Part shown: positions 17,797 through 27,763 of the stretch, one piece after another
How the letters are laid out: every line of letters begins with the position of its first letter
Position numbering within the stretch: position 1 is the first letter of the stretch
Source of the DNA: Verrucomicrobiota bacterium
GTDB lineage: Bacteria > Verrucomicrobiota > Verrucomicrobiia > Limisphaerales > UBA9464
Assembly (NCBI GenBank): GCA_025360495.1
Contig: JANYCC010000316.1
Coordinates: 1-49,130, forward strand
DNA length: 49,130 bases
Direction: 5' to 3'
The notes under the pieces: model-generated
What the model was told of the DNA's origin: nothing
The model's database searches: none
The model's input: only the letters and a program-made list of their open reading frames with translations
Translations under genes and position numbers: made by a program

Positions 17797-18237
17797 ATGC
17801 GCCTGCTCCGCCCCCTGTGCCTCGCCGGCCTGATGGCCGCCGTCGCTCCCACCCCGTTGCTCCACGCTGCCGACGTGGATGCCGAAGACTACCGCCAGCT
17901 CAAAAGCCGTGTCGCCGCCTTCGACGAAGCCCTCGCCGTCTACCGGACCTCGATCCAAAGCCTGCGCGATGAACTGATCCGGCTGCGCTCCGAAAACGCC
18001 GCCCTGCGCACCCAGGCCAATGCCGCGCGCAACGCCGTTTCCCAAGAGCAACTGAGCCGCCTTGCCCAGCAGGTCCAGGAGGTCGAACGCAATCGAACCC
18101 ACGACAAACAACAGGTTCTCGATGCCCTCGACCACCTGAAGACTCTGGCCCCGGTCCCGGCCCGGACTCTTCCTAAGGCCCCGCCGAAAAAGCAGCCGAA
18201 AACCGTTGCGAAAAAGGTCGTCCCTCCCCCCCAATAA
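17797..18237 (+). CDS. Exported coiled-coil protein (LysM paralogue lacking LysM)
   Basis: A 146-residue protein with a signal peptide (MRLLRPLCLAGLMAAVAPTP...LLHA), then a coiled coil about residues 30-110 (RTSIQSLRDELIRLRSENAA) and a lysine-proline-rich tail (KAPPKKQPKTVAKKVVPPP). It is clearly paralogous to the next gene over the coiled-coil part: DAEDYRQLKSRV against DTEDFNHLQGRV, and QEQLSRLAQQVQEVERNR against QEQLTRLTDQVRDVEKNR. It lacks the C-terminal LysM domain. The likely location is the periplasm; the basic tail could contact peptidoglycan or an anionic partner. Upstream frame up to 17713 is discarded because it would spoil the signal peptide. Confidence 0.8.
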   Translation: MRLLRPLCLAGLMAAVAPTPLLHAADVDAEDYRQLKSRVAAFDEALAVYRTSIQSLRDELIRLRSENAALRTQANAARNAVSQEQLSRLAQQVQEVERNRTHDKQQVLDALDHLKTLAPVPARTLPKAPPKKQPKTVAKKVVPPPQ

Positions 18238-18304
18238 CGAGGCCCTCATCCGTCCCCTTTTCCCATCCTGCGCGACCCGCCTTCCTCCCCAACCCGTCCC
18301 AGCC

Positions 18305-18982
18305 ATGCGCCCTCTGCCGCTCCTGTTATTCTCCGGAATCCTTGCGCTCGCCCCGCTCCGGGCCGCCGAAATCGACACCGAGGACTTCAACCACCTCCAA
18401 GGCCGGGTCAATGCCCAGGACGAAAGCATCGAGACCTTCCGCGTCTCCCTGCGCAACCTGCGCGATGAAATCGCCAGGTTGCGCTCTGACAACGAGACCC
18501 TTCGCAGCCAGCTCGGCAATGTGAAGAATCTCGCCACCCAGGAACAGTTGACGCGGTTGACCGACCAGGTGCGGGACGTCGAGAAAAACCGGGTCAAGGA
18601 CAAGGAACAGATCCTCGAGGCGATCGAGAAACTCAAGGTGCTGCCGCCGGTCGTGATCCCCGATCCGCCCAAACCGACGCCGACGCCGACACCGAAGGTC
18701 GCCGACAAACCCGCGGACAAGCCGGACAAGGCTTCCGACAAGGTGGCGGACAAGCCCGCGGACAAGCCGGAAAAACCGGCCGACCCCGGACCCGACCTGC
18801 CCACGGAATATTATGAGCACAAGGTCGCGGAAGGCGACACCCTCGGCGCCATCATCCAGGCCTATAACAAGCAGAATGGGCTCAAAGTCCGCATCGAGCA
18901 CGTGCTCAAGGCCAACCCGAAGCTCAAGGATCCCAAACGCCTGCGGGTCGGCGACACGATCCGCATCCCGGCCGTGAAGTGA
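18305..18982 (+). CDS. Exported coiled-coil protein with C-terminal LysM domain
   Basis: A 225-residue envelope protein: signal peptide (MRPLPLLLFSGILALAPLRA), coiled coil about 30-115, a low-complexity linker of TPTPTP and repeated DKPADKP units about 125-165, and a LysM peptidoglycan-binding domain about 170-224 (YYEHKVAEGDTLGAIIQAYN, then VLKANPKLKDPKRLRVGDTI). It is the tandem duplicate of the preceding gene with an extra LysM, 67 bp apart, so both are probably co-transcribed. The linker is built from KPADKP and KASDKV units, which invite slippage. Function probably structural, tethering a coiled coil to the cell wall. Confidence 0.85.
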   Translation: MRPLPLLLFSGILALAPLRAAEIDTEDFNHLQGRVNAQDESIETFRVSLRNLRDEIARLRSDNETLRSQLGNVKNLATQEQLTRLTDQVRDVEKNRVKDKEQILEAIEKLKVLPPVVIPDPPKPTPTPTPKVADKPADKPDKASDKVADKPADKPEKPADPGPDLPTEYYEHKVAEGDTLGAIIQAYNKQNGLKVRIEHVLKANPKLKDPKRLRVGDTIRIPAVK

Positions 18983-19007
18983 GGCTCAGGCACCCCGGGA
19001 AACACTG

Positions 19008-19117
19008 ACGACACGGATGGCACGGATTTTCACGGATCGATGGGGCTCAACTTCCTTCACAGGACCCGTTCTCCGTCACGTGGATCATCCGTGTTAACCT
19101 GTGAAATCCGCGTCACG
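19008..19117. repeat. CACGGAT / ATCCGTG repeat cluster
   Basis: Three CACGGAT units at 19012, 19021 and 19031 on the plus strand face, 50 bp later, the opposite orientation ATCCGTG (19087) and GTGAAATCCG (19101-19110). The spacer between the LysM gene and the next gene is therefore mostly made of one motif in both orientations. The same GTGAAATCCG recurs at 19560. This resembles a dispersed intergenic repeat and not a promoter. Confidence 0.5.
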
Positions 19118-19131
19118 CCCCATTGGTTAAT

Positions 19132-19512
19132 ATGAAGTTTCTCCGCCGCTCCCATTTGTATCTCGGGGTCTTCTTCACGCCGCTGCTCCTCTTCTTTCTG
19201 GGCACCGGTTGGTATCAGACGACCAATCCCGACCGACTCAAATCCCCCGGGGATGCCGAGACGCTCGGCCAGAAATTCCGCGTGGTGCATACCGACCAGA
19301 TCTATCCCACCAACCGCGAACGGAGCCGGCCCTCATCCCCGAAGGCCTTCCAGGTGCTGGTGACCGTGATGTCCGCCGCGCTCGCCATCACCACTTTCAT
19401 CGGGGTGTTCCTGGCTTTTCGGACCGTGCGCCAGATCTGGCCCGTCGCCGTCGCCCTGGTCCTGGGGATCGGCATCCCTGTCCTCCTTCTTTGGCTCGGC
19501 CAGAAAGGTTGA
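19132..19512 (+). CDS. PepSY-associated TM-like small membrane protein
   Basis: A 126-residue protein. The N-terminal RRSHLYLGVFFTPLLLFFLG resembles the first helix of PepSY-associated transmembrane proteins, and two more hydrophobic segments occupy about residues 75-95 and 100-122. Between them lies a polar loop of about 45 residues with no recognised motif. It is much shorter than full PepSY-TM proteins (about 350-450 residues), so it may be a truncated or minimal relative. No ribosome-binding site is evident. It converges with the penta-heme cytochrome gene. Confidence 0.65.
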   Translation: MKFLRRSHLYLGVFFTPLLLFFLGTGWYQTTNPDRLKSPGDAETLGQKFRVVHTDQIYPTNRERSRPSSPKAFQVLVTVMSAALAITTFIGVFLAFRTVRQIWPVAVALVLGIGIPVLLLWLGQKG

Positions 19513-19555
19513 GCCGGGCGTTCTTTCGCGGCCATCCCTCCCCGGCCGGCATCAG

Positions 19556-19573
19556 ATCCGTGAAATCCGAGTC
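19556..19573 (+). repeat. ATCCGTGAAATCCG repeat, third occurrence
   Basis: The 18-base block ATCCGTGAAATCCGAGTC between two convergent stop codons shares GTGAAATCCG with 19101-19110 and is related to the CACGGAT units of 19012-19037 in the opposite orientation. The two clusters thus bracket the small membrane-protein gene. Confidence 0.45.
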
Positions 19574-19578
19574 CCGGG

Positions 19579-21525
19579 CTACTCCGGCTTCGGCATCTTC
19601 GCCCCCAACCTCAGGTATTCCCACATCGCCCCGATCGTCTTCGGACCGTCGCCCCCATAGAATTCGGCCAGCGGGCTCTTCCCCTCGTCATCGAAATACA
19701 CCGGCATTTTTGTGGTCGGATCCAAACTCATCGGACTCCGCACCCAGCGGCGGAAATAGTCCTGCTGCAACCGCTCGAAGCTGTGCGCCAGATTGAGACC
19801 CGGCGCTTCGAACACCGCCGTCGCCGCAAAATCCCCGACACTGTGGCAGGTGACACACGACAACCCTCCACTCTGACGCATCAGTTTCCGCCCATTCTCC
19901 GCATCCTCGGCCGAGCCCGGGACTTCCGCCGGAGTTTTTGCCGGCCATCCGTGACGCGTCGACAATCCCTCTCCCAGACCCGCCGCGTAGGCCGGAAAAG
20001 ACGGCATCCGGTTCTCCAGCCAGGTGCGCGGCTTCCACGTCTCCGTCCCGCCGATAAACCGGACCGCCCATTCCGGCTTCAGCTTGCCCGCCAGCAATTC
20101 CCACGTGGGGAAACCCTCATGTTTTCCGTGGCATTCCGTGCAGTTGAGATGGGCCGATTGCCGCATCAGGAAATCTGCCGACGTGGGCCGCGCCAAGGAC
20201 GCCCGGTCGGTCGCCGCGAACGCCCGCAAGGACTCCCGTTGCCCCGCTGCGAACGCATACCGCGGCGCCTTCGCACCGTCCGGCACTGAATCCGCCAGAC
20301 AGCCCGCCGTCCACCGATCCGAACCCAACTCCGCGAGCGATTTGGCCACCACCGACGACTTCACGCCCTCCAGCACGTGGCAATTGACGCAGCCCGACGC
20401 CTCAACCAAACCACGGCCCTTCGCGATGAGGTCGGGAGTGGCCACCGCCGGGGCCTCGAAACGCGCATCAGCCGACGCATTCAGATACGCTGCCAGATTC
20501 CCGGCCTCCTCTGCGGTCAGGCGGAAGTTCGGCATCCGGATCCAGGCGAAATGCTGCTCGGGTCGCAATAGAAACTCATTCAACGCCCCCGGCGTGAATT
20601 TGCCCTTCACCCCTTTCTGGGAAATCTTGCCGGGTTCGGCCGCCGCGGTGTCGGGCGGATTATGGCAGGCGACACAAAGCAACTTGTCATATAACACCCG
20701 CCCGAGTTCCCGGTCGCCGTCCTTCCCCTCGGGCTTCACCCCGGTCTTGAGCGAACCCAGATAAGCCGCCACCGCGCCGGCATTGGCCTTCGCCTCCGGC
20801 CCGGTGAACACCCGCGGCATCGGGGTGCCCGCGCGCATCGACTGCGGATCCTCGATCCACCGGGCCAGCCATGCCTCCTGACGACGCTCCCCGATCCCGG
20901 TCAGCACCGGGGCGTCCATCGCCAGTTCCGGCATCCCGCCCGGCGCGGCATGGCACTTCACGCACCGGGCCTCCGCCCACAGATCGCGACCGGCGTGCAG
21001 CCCGATCGCCGCCAGCAATTCGGGGGTGACATCGTGGCTGAGCGATGCAACCGGCACGGGATTGCGCGGCGTCTCCTTGTTGGACCAGAGCAACCGGATG
21101 AAGGCGTCGCCCTGTGCCGGCGCCTTGAACTCGACCTTCAAGGCATTCGCACCCTTGTTGAGCTTGACCACCGGACCGGTCACCGGATGCACGCCGTCGC
21201 CCGTCCCGCTGAAGACCGCAGTCCCGTTCACCTCCAGCTTCACCTCGCCCTGGGCCTCGGCCTCAAACGTGTATTCCGCCCGCAATTCCGATGCGACGAA
21301 ACCGGTCCAGATGGCGGTGAAGGGTCCCGTCGGGACGAAGGGTGACGCCGATTCACCCGAGGCCACATATAACTGGACGTTCGGCCATTCACTTTGGTCC
21401 GTGTTCGCGCCGGCGGTGACCGACAGTTTGAGTCCGGCGGGACGGTCGGCGGCGCGGGCCATCCCCGCACCCGCCGTCAGGGCCACCACCGCCAGAATGC
21501 GGACGAGACTCTCGGGACGAAACAT
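19579..21525 (-). CDS. Secreted penta-heme cytochrome c with N-terminal PA14-like domain
   Basis: A 648-residue protein with a signal peptide (VRILAVVALTAGAGMARAAD). Residues about 30-165 are a beta-sandwich resembling PA14 (FTAIWTGFVASELRAEYTFE, FSGTGDGVHPVTGPVVKLNK). Then follow five heme c motifs: CVKCH, CVACH, CVNCH, CTECH and CVTCH, spaced along the rest of the protein, with distal methionine candidates in MPRVF, MPNFR, MPSFP and MPVYF. It would act as a periplasmic electron-transfer protein, perhaps binding carbohydrate with the N-terminal domain. The start is the methionine beginning the signal peptide; upstream in-frame methionines at 21618 and 21543 are less likely. Confidence 0.88.
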   Translation of the reverse strand: MFRPESLVRILAVVALTAGAGMARAADRPAGLKLSVTAGANTDQSEWPNVQLYVASGESASPFVPTGPFTAIWTGFVASELRAEYTFEAEAQGEVKLEVNGTAVFSGTGDGVHPVTGPVVKLNKGANALKVEFKAPAQGDAFIRLLWSNKETPRNPVPVASLSHDVTPELLAAIGLHAGRDLWAEARCVKCHAAPGGMPELAMDAPVLTGIGERRQEAWLARWIEDPQSMRAGTPMPRVFTGPEAKANAGAVAAYLGSLKTGVKPEGKDGDRELGRVLYDKLLCVACHNPPDTAAAEPGKISQKGVKGKFTPGALNEFLLRPEQHFAWIRMPNFRLTAEEAGNLAAYLNASADARFEAPAVATPDLIAKGRGLVEASGCVNCHVLEGVKSSVVAKSLAELGSDRWTAGCLADSVPDGAKAPRYAFAAGQRESLRAFAATDRASLARPTSADFLMRQSAHLNCTECHGKHEGFPTWELLAGKLKPEWAVRFIGGTETWKPRTWLENRMPSFPAYAAGLGEGLSTRHGWPAKTPAEVPGSAEDAENGRKLMRQSGGLSCVTCHSVGDFAATAVFEAPGLNLAHSFERLQQDYFRRWVRSPMSLDPTTKMPVYFDDEGKSPLAEFYGGDGPKTIGAMWEYLRLGAKMPKPE

Positions 21526-21606
21526 GGCGCGGAGCCTAGGCATGGCGGTCCGACGGTCAAGAAGAGGGCGGGCCAAGGCTCCTCCGGAAGCAAGGGGAAC
21601 CAACTC

Positions 21607-21655
21607 TTCAACGTTCAACCTTCATCCTTCATCCTTCATCCTTATCCCTTGCCCC
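21607..21655 (+). repeat. Third heptamer array (TTCATCC type)
   Basis: Seven units in strict 7-base register: TTCAACG, TTCAACC, TTCATCC, TTCATCC, TTCATCC, TTATCCC, TTGCCCC. It fills the spacer between the cytochrome gene start and the end of the S9 peptidase gene, which are in the same orientation. It obeys the same drifting-heptamer rule as the arrays at 17220 and 17635 but with a different core. Confidence 0.8.
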
Positions 21656-21658
21656 GCC

Positions 21659-24226
<2,568 letters not shown>

Positions 24227-24349
24227 GGTGCGGCCGAGACTCCCACAGACCCCGGCGAGGCGGAAGAGTGCAGAAGCCGGTGTGCAAGGCAGTGTGACCC
24301 TTCGGCGGTCCTTTCCGGATGACCGGATTGCGGGCGGCCGAAACACGGG

Positions 24350-24370
24350 TTGACACGGACATCGATCGAT
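24350..24370 (+). promoter_or_regulatory. Candidate promoter/operator of the toxin-antitoxin pair
   Basis: A consensus -35 TTGACA at 24350-24355 is followed by the palindrome ATCGATCGAT (24361-24370) about 16 bp before the antitoxin start. No good -10 hexamer is visible at the 17-bp position, so the promoter call is tentative. A palindrome just before an AbrB-type antitoxin fits autoregulation by the toxin-antitoxin complex. Confidence 0.35.
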
Positions 24371-24385
24371 CCATCGTTGAACGGT

Positions 24386-24592
24386 ATGGAAACGGTCACC
24401 ATCTCGCCCAAATTCCAAGTGGTCATCCCCCGGCGTGTTCGCGAGGCCATGGGGCTTCGATCGGGAGAGAAGGCCCATGTCATCCCGTACCGCAATCGGA
24501 TCGAAATCATCCCGGTCCGGGATGTCCGCAAGCTGCGGGGTTATCTCAAAGGCATCGACACCTCGTTCGCCCGCGAGGGTGACCGGGTATGA
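24386..24592 (+). CDS. AbrB/SpoVT family antitoxin (VapB-like)
   Basis: A 68-residue swapped-hairpin DNA-binding protein: METVTISPKFQVVIPRRVRE is the typical AbrB opening (T-x-S-x-K-x-Q-V-V-I-P), followed by GLRSGEKAHVI and a C-terminal tail (RKLRGYLKGIDTSFAREGDR) that would bind and block the toxin. It overlaps the toxin gene by four bases (ATGA), indicating translational coupling. It probably represses its own promoter through the palindrome just upstream. Confidence 0.92.
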   Translation: METVTISPKFQVVIPRRVREAMGLRSGEKAHVIPYRNRIEIIPVRDVRKLRGYLKGIDTSFAREGDRV

Positions 24593-24960
24593 ATGTCGTG
24601 GATTCGTCCGCATGGCTCGCCTACTTCGCCGGCGAAAAGAACGCCGGCTTCTTTGCCGGGGCCATCGAGGACACCGAGCTATTGCTGGTTCCATCGGTCT
24701 GCATTTACGAAGTGTTCAAGGTGGTTCTGCGTGAGCGGGGTGAGGACGACGCGTTTCAGGCCGTCGCGGTCATGCGGCAAGGGGTCCTCATCGATCTGGA
24801 CTGTGAACTCGCCATGGAAGCGGCCGCCATGGGTCTTGAGGAGAAACTGGCATTTGCCGATTCCGTGATCTACGCGATCGCGAGAAAGCATGGCGCGACG
24901 GTCTGGACCCAGGACACTCATTTCTCGGGCCGCGCCGATGTGCAGTTCAGAGCCAAATAG
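24589..24960 (+). CDS. PIN-domain toxin (VapC-like ribonuclease)
   Basis: A 123-residue PIN domain. The acidic metal-binding residues are present: Asp in NVVDSSAWLAYF, Glu in ICIYEVFKVVL-type helix (CIYEVFKV), Asp in LAFADSVIYAIA, and Asp in VWTQDTHFSG. It should be a Mg-dependent RNase neutralised by the AbrB-type protein that overlaps its start. The module sits between the S9 peptidase (divergent side) and the carbamoyltransferase operon (convergent side) without sign of an associated mobile element. Confidence 0.92.
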   Translation: MNVVDSSAWLAYFAGEKNAGFFAGAIEDTELLLVPSVCIYEVFKVVLRERGEDDAFQAVAVMRQGVLIDLDCELAMEAAAMGLEEKLAFADSVIYAIARKHGATVWTQDTHFSGRADVQFRAK

Positions 24961-24983
24961 GACAATGAGACGCACGGACTGCC

Positions 24984-25385
24984 TCAAAACATGCGGTTGA
25001 AATCCCCCGGCGGACGCGCGGTGAGCCAATAACTCCTGGCCCCGGGATCCCGCTTGAGCCGGAGCGGATCCTGTCCCGCCATCCGCATCGCCAATCCCAG
25101 CGGAACCAGCACGACGCAGAACAGCACGGCCAGCAACACGGTCCCCACGACCCGCCCGATCCAATGTCCCACGGTGCGGCCCGCCCGATAGAAACCGCGG
25201 AACCATCCCGGTCGCCGCCAGGCCCCCAACGCCAGTGCCAGTGCCGCCGGGGCAATCCCCAGCGGAACCGCCGCCGAAACCCGTCCGCGCCACCACGCCA
25301 GCACGGTGAACAACGTCACTGCCGCGGCGCTGGACCACGTGAACTTGCGCCATTCAGCGGGCTTCTCGCTCAGTCTGAGTCGCAT
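24984..25385 (-). CDS. SxtJ family membrane protein
   Basis: A 133-residue protein with three to four hydrophobic helices (VTLFTVLAWW, GIAPAALALALGAW, VVGTVLLAVLFCVVLVPLGL) and a conserved polar end (GQDPLRLKRDPGARSYWL). It fits the SxtJ family, named after a saxitoxin-cluster gene and usually found next to O-carbamoyltransferases. It is the last gene of a three-gene operon, 27 bp after the carbamoyltransferase stop, with a good Shine-Dalgarno AAGGAG six bases before the ATG. The molecular role is unknown; membrane anchoring of the transferase is a reasonable guess. Confidence 0.82.
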   Translation of the reverse strand: MRLRLSEKPAEWRKFTWSSAAAVTLFTVLAWWRGRVSAAVPLGIAPAALALALGAWRRPGWFRGFYRAGRTVGHWIGRVVGTVLLAVLFCVVLVPLGLAMRMAGQDPLRLKRDPGARSYWLTARPPGDFNRMF

Positions 25386-25412
25386 TCGTTGCTCCTTGTG
25401 TTCCTTTGCGGC

Positions 25413-27236
25413 TCAATCCGCGACCTTTTCAAAAACCTGCCGCGGTTTGCCCGGCTGTCGGTCCCGATCCAGCACCAGGTCGCCCACCACCAGATGGTCC
25501 ATCGCCGTGTTGACGAAGCACCGATAGGCGTCGTCCGGCGAGCACACAATCGGTTCGCCGCGCACGTTGAAGGACGTGTTCACCAGGACCGCGCAACCCG
25601 TCGCCGCCTCCCAGCGCCGCAACAGGGCGTCCAGTCGCGGATGATCCTCCGCCGTCACCGTCTGGACCCGTGCCGAGCCGTCCACATGGGTCACCGCCGG
25701 CAGCGTGGACCGCACCCGGTTCACCCGCGCGACCAGGTCGTCGCCCGGGTCCGGCCCGACCTCGGCCCGCAACAACTCGCGTCGCACCGGGGCCACCAGC
25801 AGCATATAGGGCGAATCCACCTCCAGGTCGAAATACGCGGCCGCACGGCTCCGGCGAACCACGGGTGCAAACGGCCGGAACGATTCCCGGAATTTGACCT
25901 TCAGGTTCATCACCGACTGCATCCGCGGTGAACGCGGGTCGCCCAGGATCGAGCGTCCGCCCAGTGCGCGCGGGCCGAATTCCATCCTTCCTTCGAACCA
26001 ACCGACAATCTCTCCCGCCGCGAGCCACGCCACCACCCGGTCGAGCAGCGCCTCCTCGCCGAGCCGTTCATAGACCGCGCCATGGGCCTTGAGCGTTGTC
26101 TCGGATTCCGCCTCCGTGAAGCCCGGTCCCAAGCGCGCGCCCTGCATGCGGTCCCGGGGCGGACGCGCCGGGGCTCCGGTCCGTGCGGCGTGATCGTGCC
26201 AAACGGCCAAGGCCGCGCCGAGCGATCCACCGGCGTCACCGGCCGCAGGTTGGATCCATAATTCGCGGAACGGGCCCTCCCGCAACAGCCGGCCGTTGGC
26301 CACGCAATTCAAGGCCACGCCCCCCGCCAGGCAGAGCCGGTCCTCCCCCGTCACCGCGTGCGCCTGTCGCGCCAATCGCAGCATCACCTCCTCGGTCACC
26401 GCCTGGATGGATCGCGCCACATCGCAATGCCGTCGCTCAATCCGTCCCTCCGGCGCCCGGGGCGGCCCGCCGAACAGGGCGTCGAACCGCGCATTGGTGA
26501 GCCGGAAACCCCGCAGGAAATCGAAGTATTCGGGGTTGAGCCAGAACGAGCCGTCCTCCTTCAGGTCGAGCAATTCGTCGCGGATGATCCCGGCGAACCG
26601 GGGTTCACCGAACGGCGCCAGGCCCATCAGCTTATACTCGCCGGAGTTGACCCGGAACCCGCAGTGGACGGTGAACGCCGAGTAGAGCAATCCCAGGGAA
26701 TGCGGGAAACGCAGTTCCCGGAGCATCTCCAACCGGTGTCCGTCCCCGCGCCCGATCGTGGTCGTCGCATATTCCCCCACCCCGTCCACGGTCAGCACCG
26801 CGGCCCGCAGGAACGGCGACGGGAAGAAGGCGCTGGCGGCGTGGGCCTGGTGGTGTTCGGTGAACAGCACGGGCACCCCCGCCGGCAATCCGTCCAGATC
26901 CTCCCGCAACGTGGCGCGCAGGTTGAGCTTCTCAGCCAGCCAGGATGGCGCGAAGTGGACGAACGTTTTCAACCCGGCCGGCGCAATGGCCAGGCACGTC
27001 TCCAGGAACCGGGCGAACTTCGGCAACGGTTTGTCATAGAACACCACCGCATCCAGTTGGTCCGCGCGCAGGCCGGCCTGGCGCAGACACCACGCGGCGG
27101 CCTGGGTCGGGAAGGCGTCATCGTTCTTGCGACGGCTGAAACGTTCCTCCTGCGCGGCCGCCACAATTTCCCCATCGCGTAACAGGGCGGCTGCCGAATC
27201 GTGGTAGAAGGCCGAGATGCCGAGCAGATGGCGCAT
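25413..27236 (-). CDS. Carbamoyltransferase (NodU/CmcH/SxtI family)
   Basis: A 607-residue two-domain enzyme. The N-terminal ASKHA-like part starts LLGISAFYHDSAAALLRDGE and has EERFSRRKNDDAFP, the histidine cluster FTEHHQAHAASAF and VDGVGEYATT. The C-terminal YrdC-like part ends with GWFEGRMEFGPRALGGRSIL and INTSF-type VLVNTSFNVRGEPIV. Such enzymes make carbamoyl-adenylate from carbamoyl phosphate and ATP and transfer the carbamoyl group to a sugar hydroxyl or small-molecule alcohol. The first gene of the operon ends 6 bp upstream. No biosynthetic cluster is adjacent, so the acceptor may be a surface glycan; this is inference. Confidence 0.92.
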   Translation of the reverse strand: MRHLLGISAFYHDSAAALLRDGEIVAAAQEERFSRRKNDDAFPTQAAAWCLRQAGLRADQLDAVVFYDKPLPKFARFLETCLAIAPAGLKTFVHFAPSWLAEKLNLRATLREDLDGLPAGVPVLFTEHHQAHAASAFFPSPFLRAAVLTVDGVGEYATTTIGRGDGHRLEMLRELRFPHSLGLLYSAFTVHCGFRVNSGEYKLMGLAPFGEPRFAGIIRDELLDLKEDGSFWLNPEYFDFLRGFRLTNARFDALFGGPPRAPEGRIERRHCDVARSIQAVTEEVMLRLARQAHAVTGEDRLCLAGGVALNCVANGRLLREGPFRELWIQPAAGDAGGSLGAALAVWHDHAARTGAPARPPRDRMQGARLGPGFTEAESETTLKAHGAVYERLGEEALLDRVVAWLAAGEIVGWFEGRMEFGPRALGGRSILGDPRSPRMQSVMNLKVKFRESFRPFAPVVRRSRAAAYFDLEVDSPYMLLVAPVRRELLRAEVGPDPGDDLVARVNRVRSTLPAVTHVDGSARVQTVTAEDHPRLDALLRRWEAATGCAVLVNTSFNVRGEPIVCSPDDAYRCFVNTAMDHLVVGDLVLDRDRQPGKPRQVFEKVAD

Positions 27237-27242
27237 GCAGGC

Positions 27243-27395
27243 CTAGGCGAAGGGATACATGAACGGAGCCAGGGCCGAACTGGAGCTGAACACGATCAGG
27301 AGGCCCAACAACAGGAGAACCACCACGAGCGGCACGAGCCACCACTTCTTCTCCTGGCGGAGGAACAGGAGGAATTCTTTGAGGGCCTGCCACAT
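27243..27395 (-). CDS. DUF5989 small membrane protein (SxtK-like)
   Basis: A 50-residue protein: an amphipathic start (MWQALKEFLLFLRQEKKWWL) followed by one membrane helix (VVVLLLLGLLIVFSSSSALA) and the ending PFMYPFA. This is the DUF5989 pattern, known as SxtK in saxitoxin clusters and found with SxtJ next to carbamoyltransferases. It is the first gene of the operon and its stop is separated from the carbamoyltransferase start by 6 bp. Its small size means it is easily missed in annotation. Confidence 0.82.
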   Translation of the reverse strand: MWQALKEFLLFLRQEKKWWLVPLVVVLLLLGLLIVFSSSSALAPFMYPFA

Positions 27396-27446
27396 GACGG
27401 ATGCGGCGACGCTACGGTCGCACCCGCCTTGAGGCAAGGTGCCCCT

Positions 27447-27492
27447 GGGCGCATCTGGGCATCGTGGGAAGGCGGGTAGGAAAACCCGCCCC
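27447..27492 (+). repeat. Palindromic repeat element, copy 1a
   Basis: The block opens with GGGCGCATCTGGGCATCG, continues TGGGAAG, and ends in the hairpin GGCGGGTAGGAAAACCCGCC. Its first 25 bases are complementary to 27561-27585 at 24 of 25 positions, so copies 1a and 1b form a 139-bp unit with inverted ends. It lies just upstream of the carbamoyltransferase operon. Confidence 0.7.
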
Positions 27493-27511
27493 CCCGGTGC
27501 TGTCGCGACCG

Positions 27512-27585
27512 CCCTGGGAAGGCGGGTTTTCCTTCCCGCCCCGTTTCTCCGATGCCCCGGCTTCCCACGATGCCCAGAGGCGCCC
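27512..27585 (-). repeat. Palindromic repeat element, copy 1b (inverted)
   Basis: Read on the minus strand this copy contains TGGGCATCGTGGGAAGCCGG, a 20-base middle segment missing from copy 1a, and the hairpin GGCGGGAAGGAAAACCCGCC. It matches 43316-43390 over nearly its whole length (roughly 85 percent by eye), which shows that this is a dispersed family. Confidence 0.7.
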
Positions 27586-27666
27586 GGTGCCCCTCCCGGC
27601 CCTTCCGAATTCCATCGGCACCCACGATCCGCCCCTATTGCGCCCTGCACGCCCATCACCCCGGAT

Positions 27667-27680
27667 GTTGCAGATCGCAA
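27667..27680. promoter_or_regulatory. TTGC-N5-GCAA palindrome upstream of the cyclic glucan synthase
   Basis: GTTGCAGATCGCAA; on the minus strand it reads CATTGCGATCTGCAAC, which matches the site at 41216-41231 at 15 of 16 bases. It ends 86 bp before the GG of a sigma-54-like element. Proposed binding site for an activator; inferred from recurrence only. Confidence 0.4.
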
Positions 27681-27763
27681 TGCCACCCCTCCGCCGCGCG
27701 ACACCCACGGGCCCATGGACGCGGGCTTTCATGGGTTTTGCCACGGATTTCCCGGGATTTCAG

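Noticed and set aside
17461-18804. A 447-codon minus-strand frame with GLSAGLSATL-like repeats
   Set aside because: The repeat pattern is the antisense image of the KPADKP linker and coiled coils of the LysM pair.
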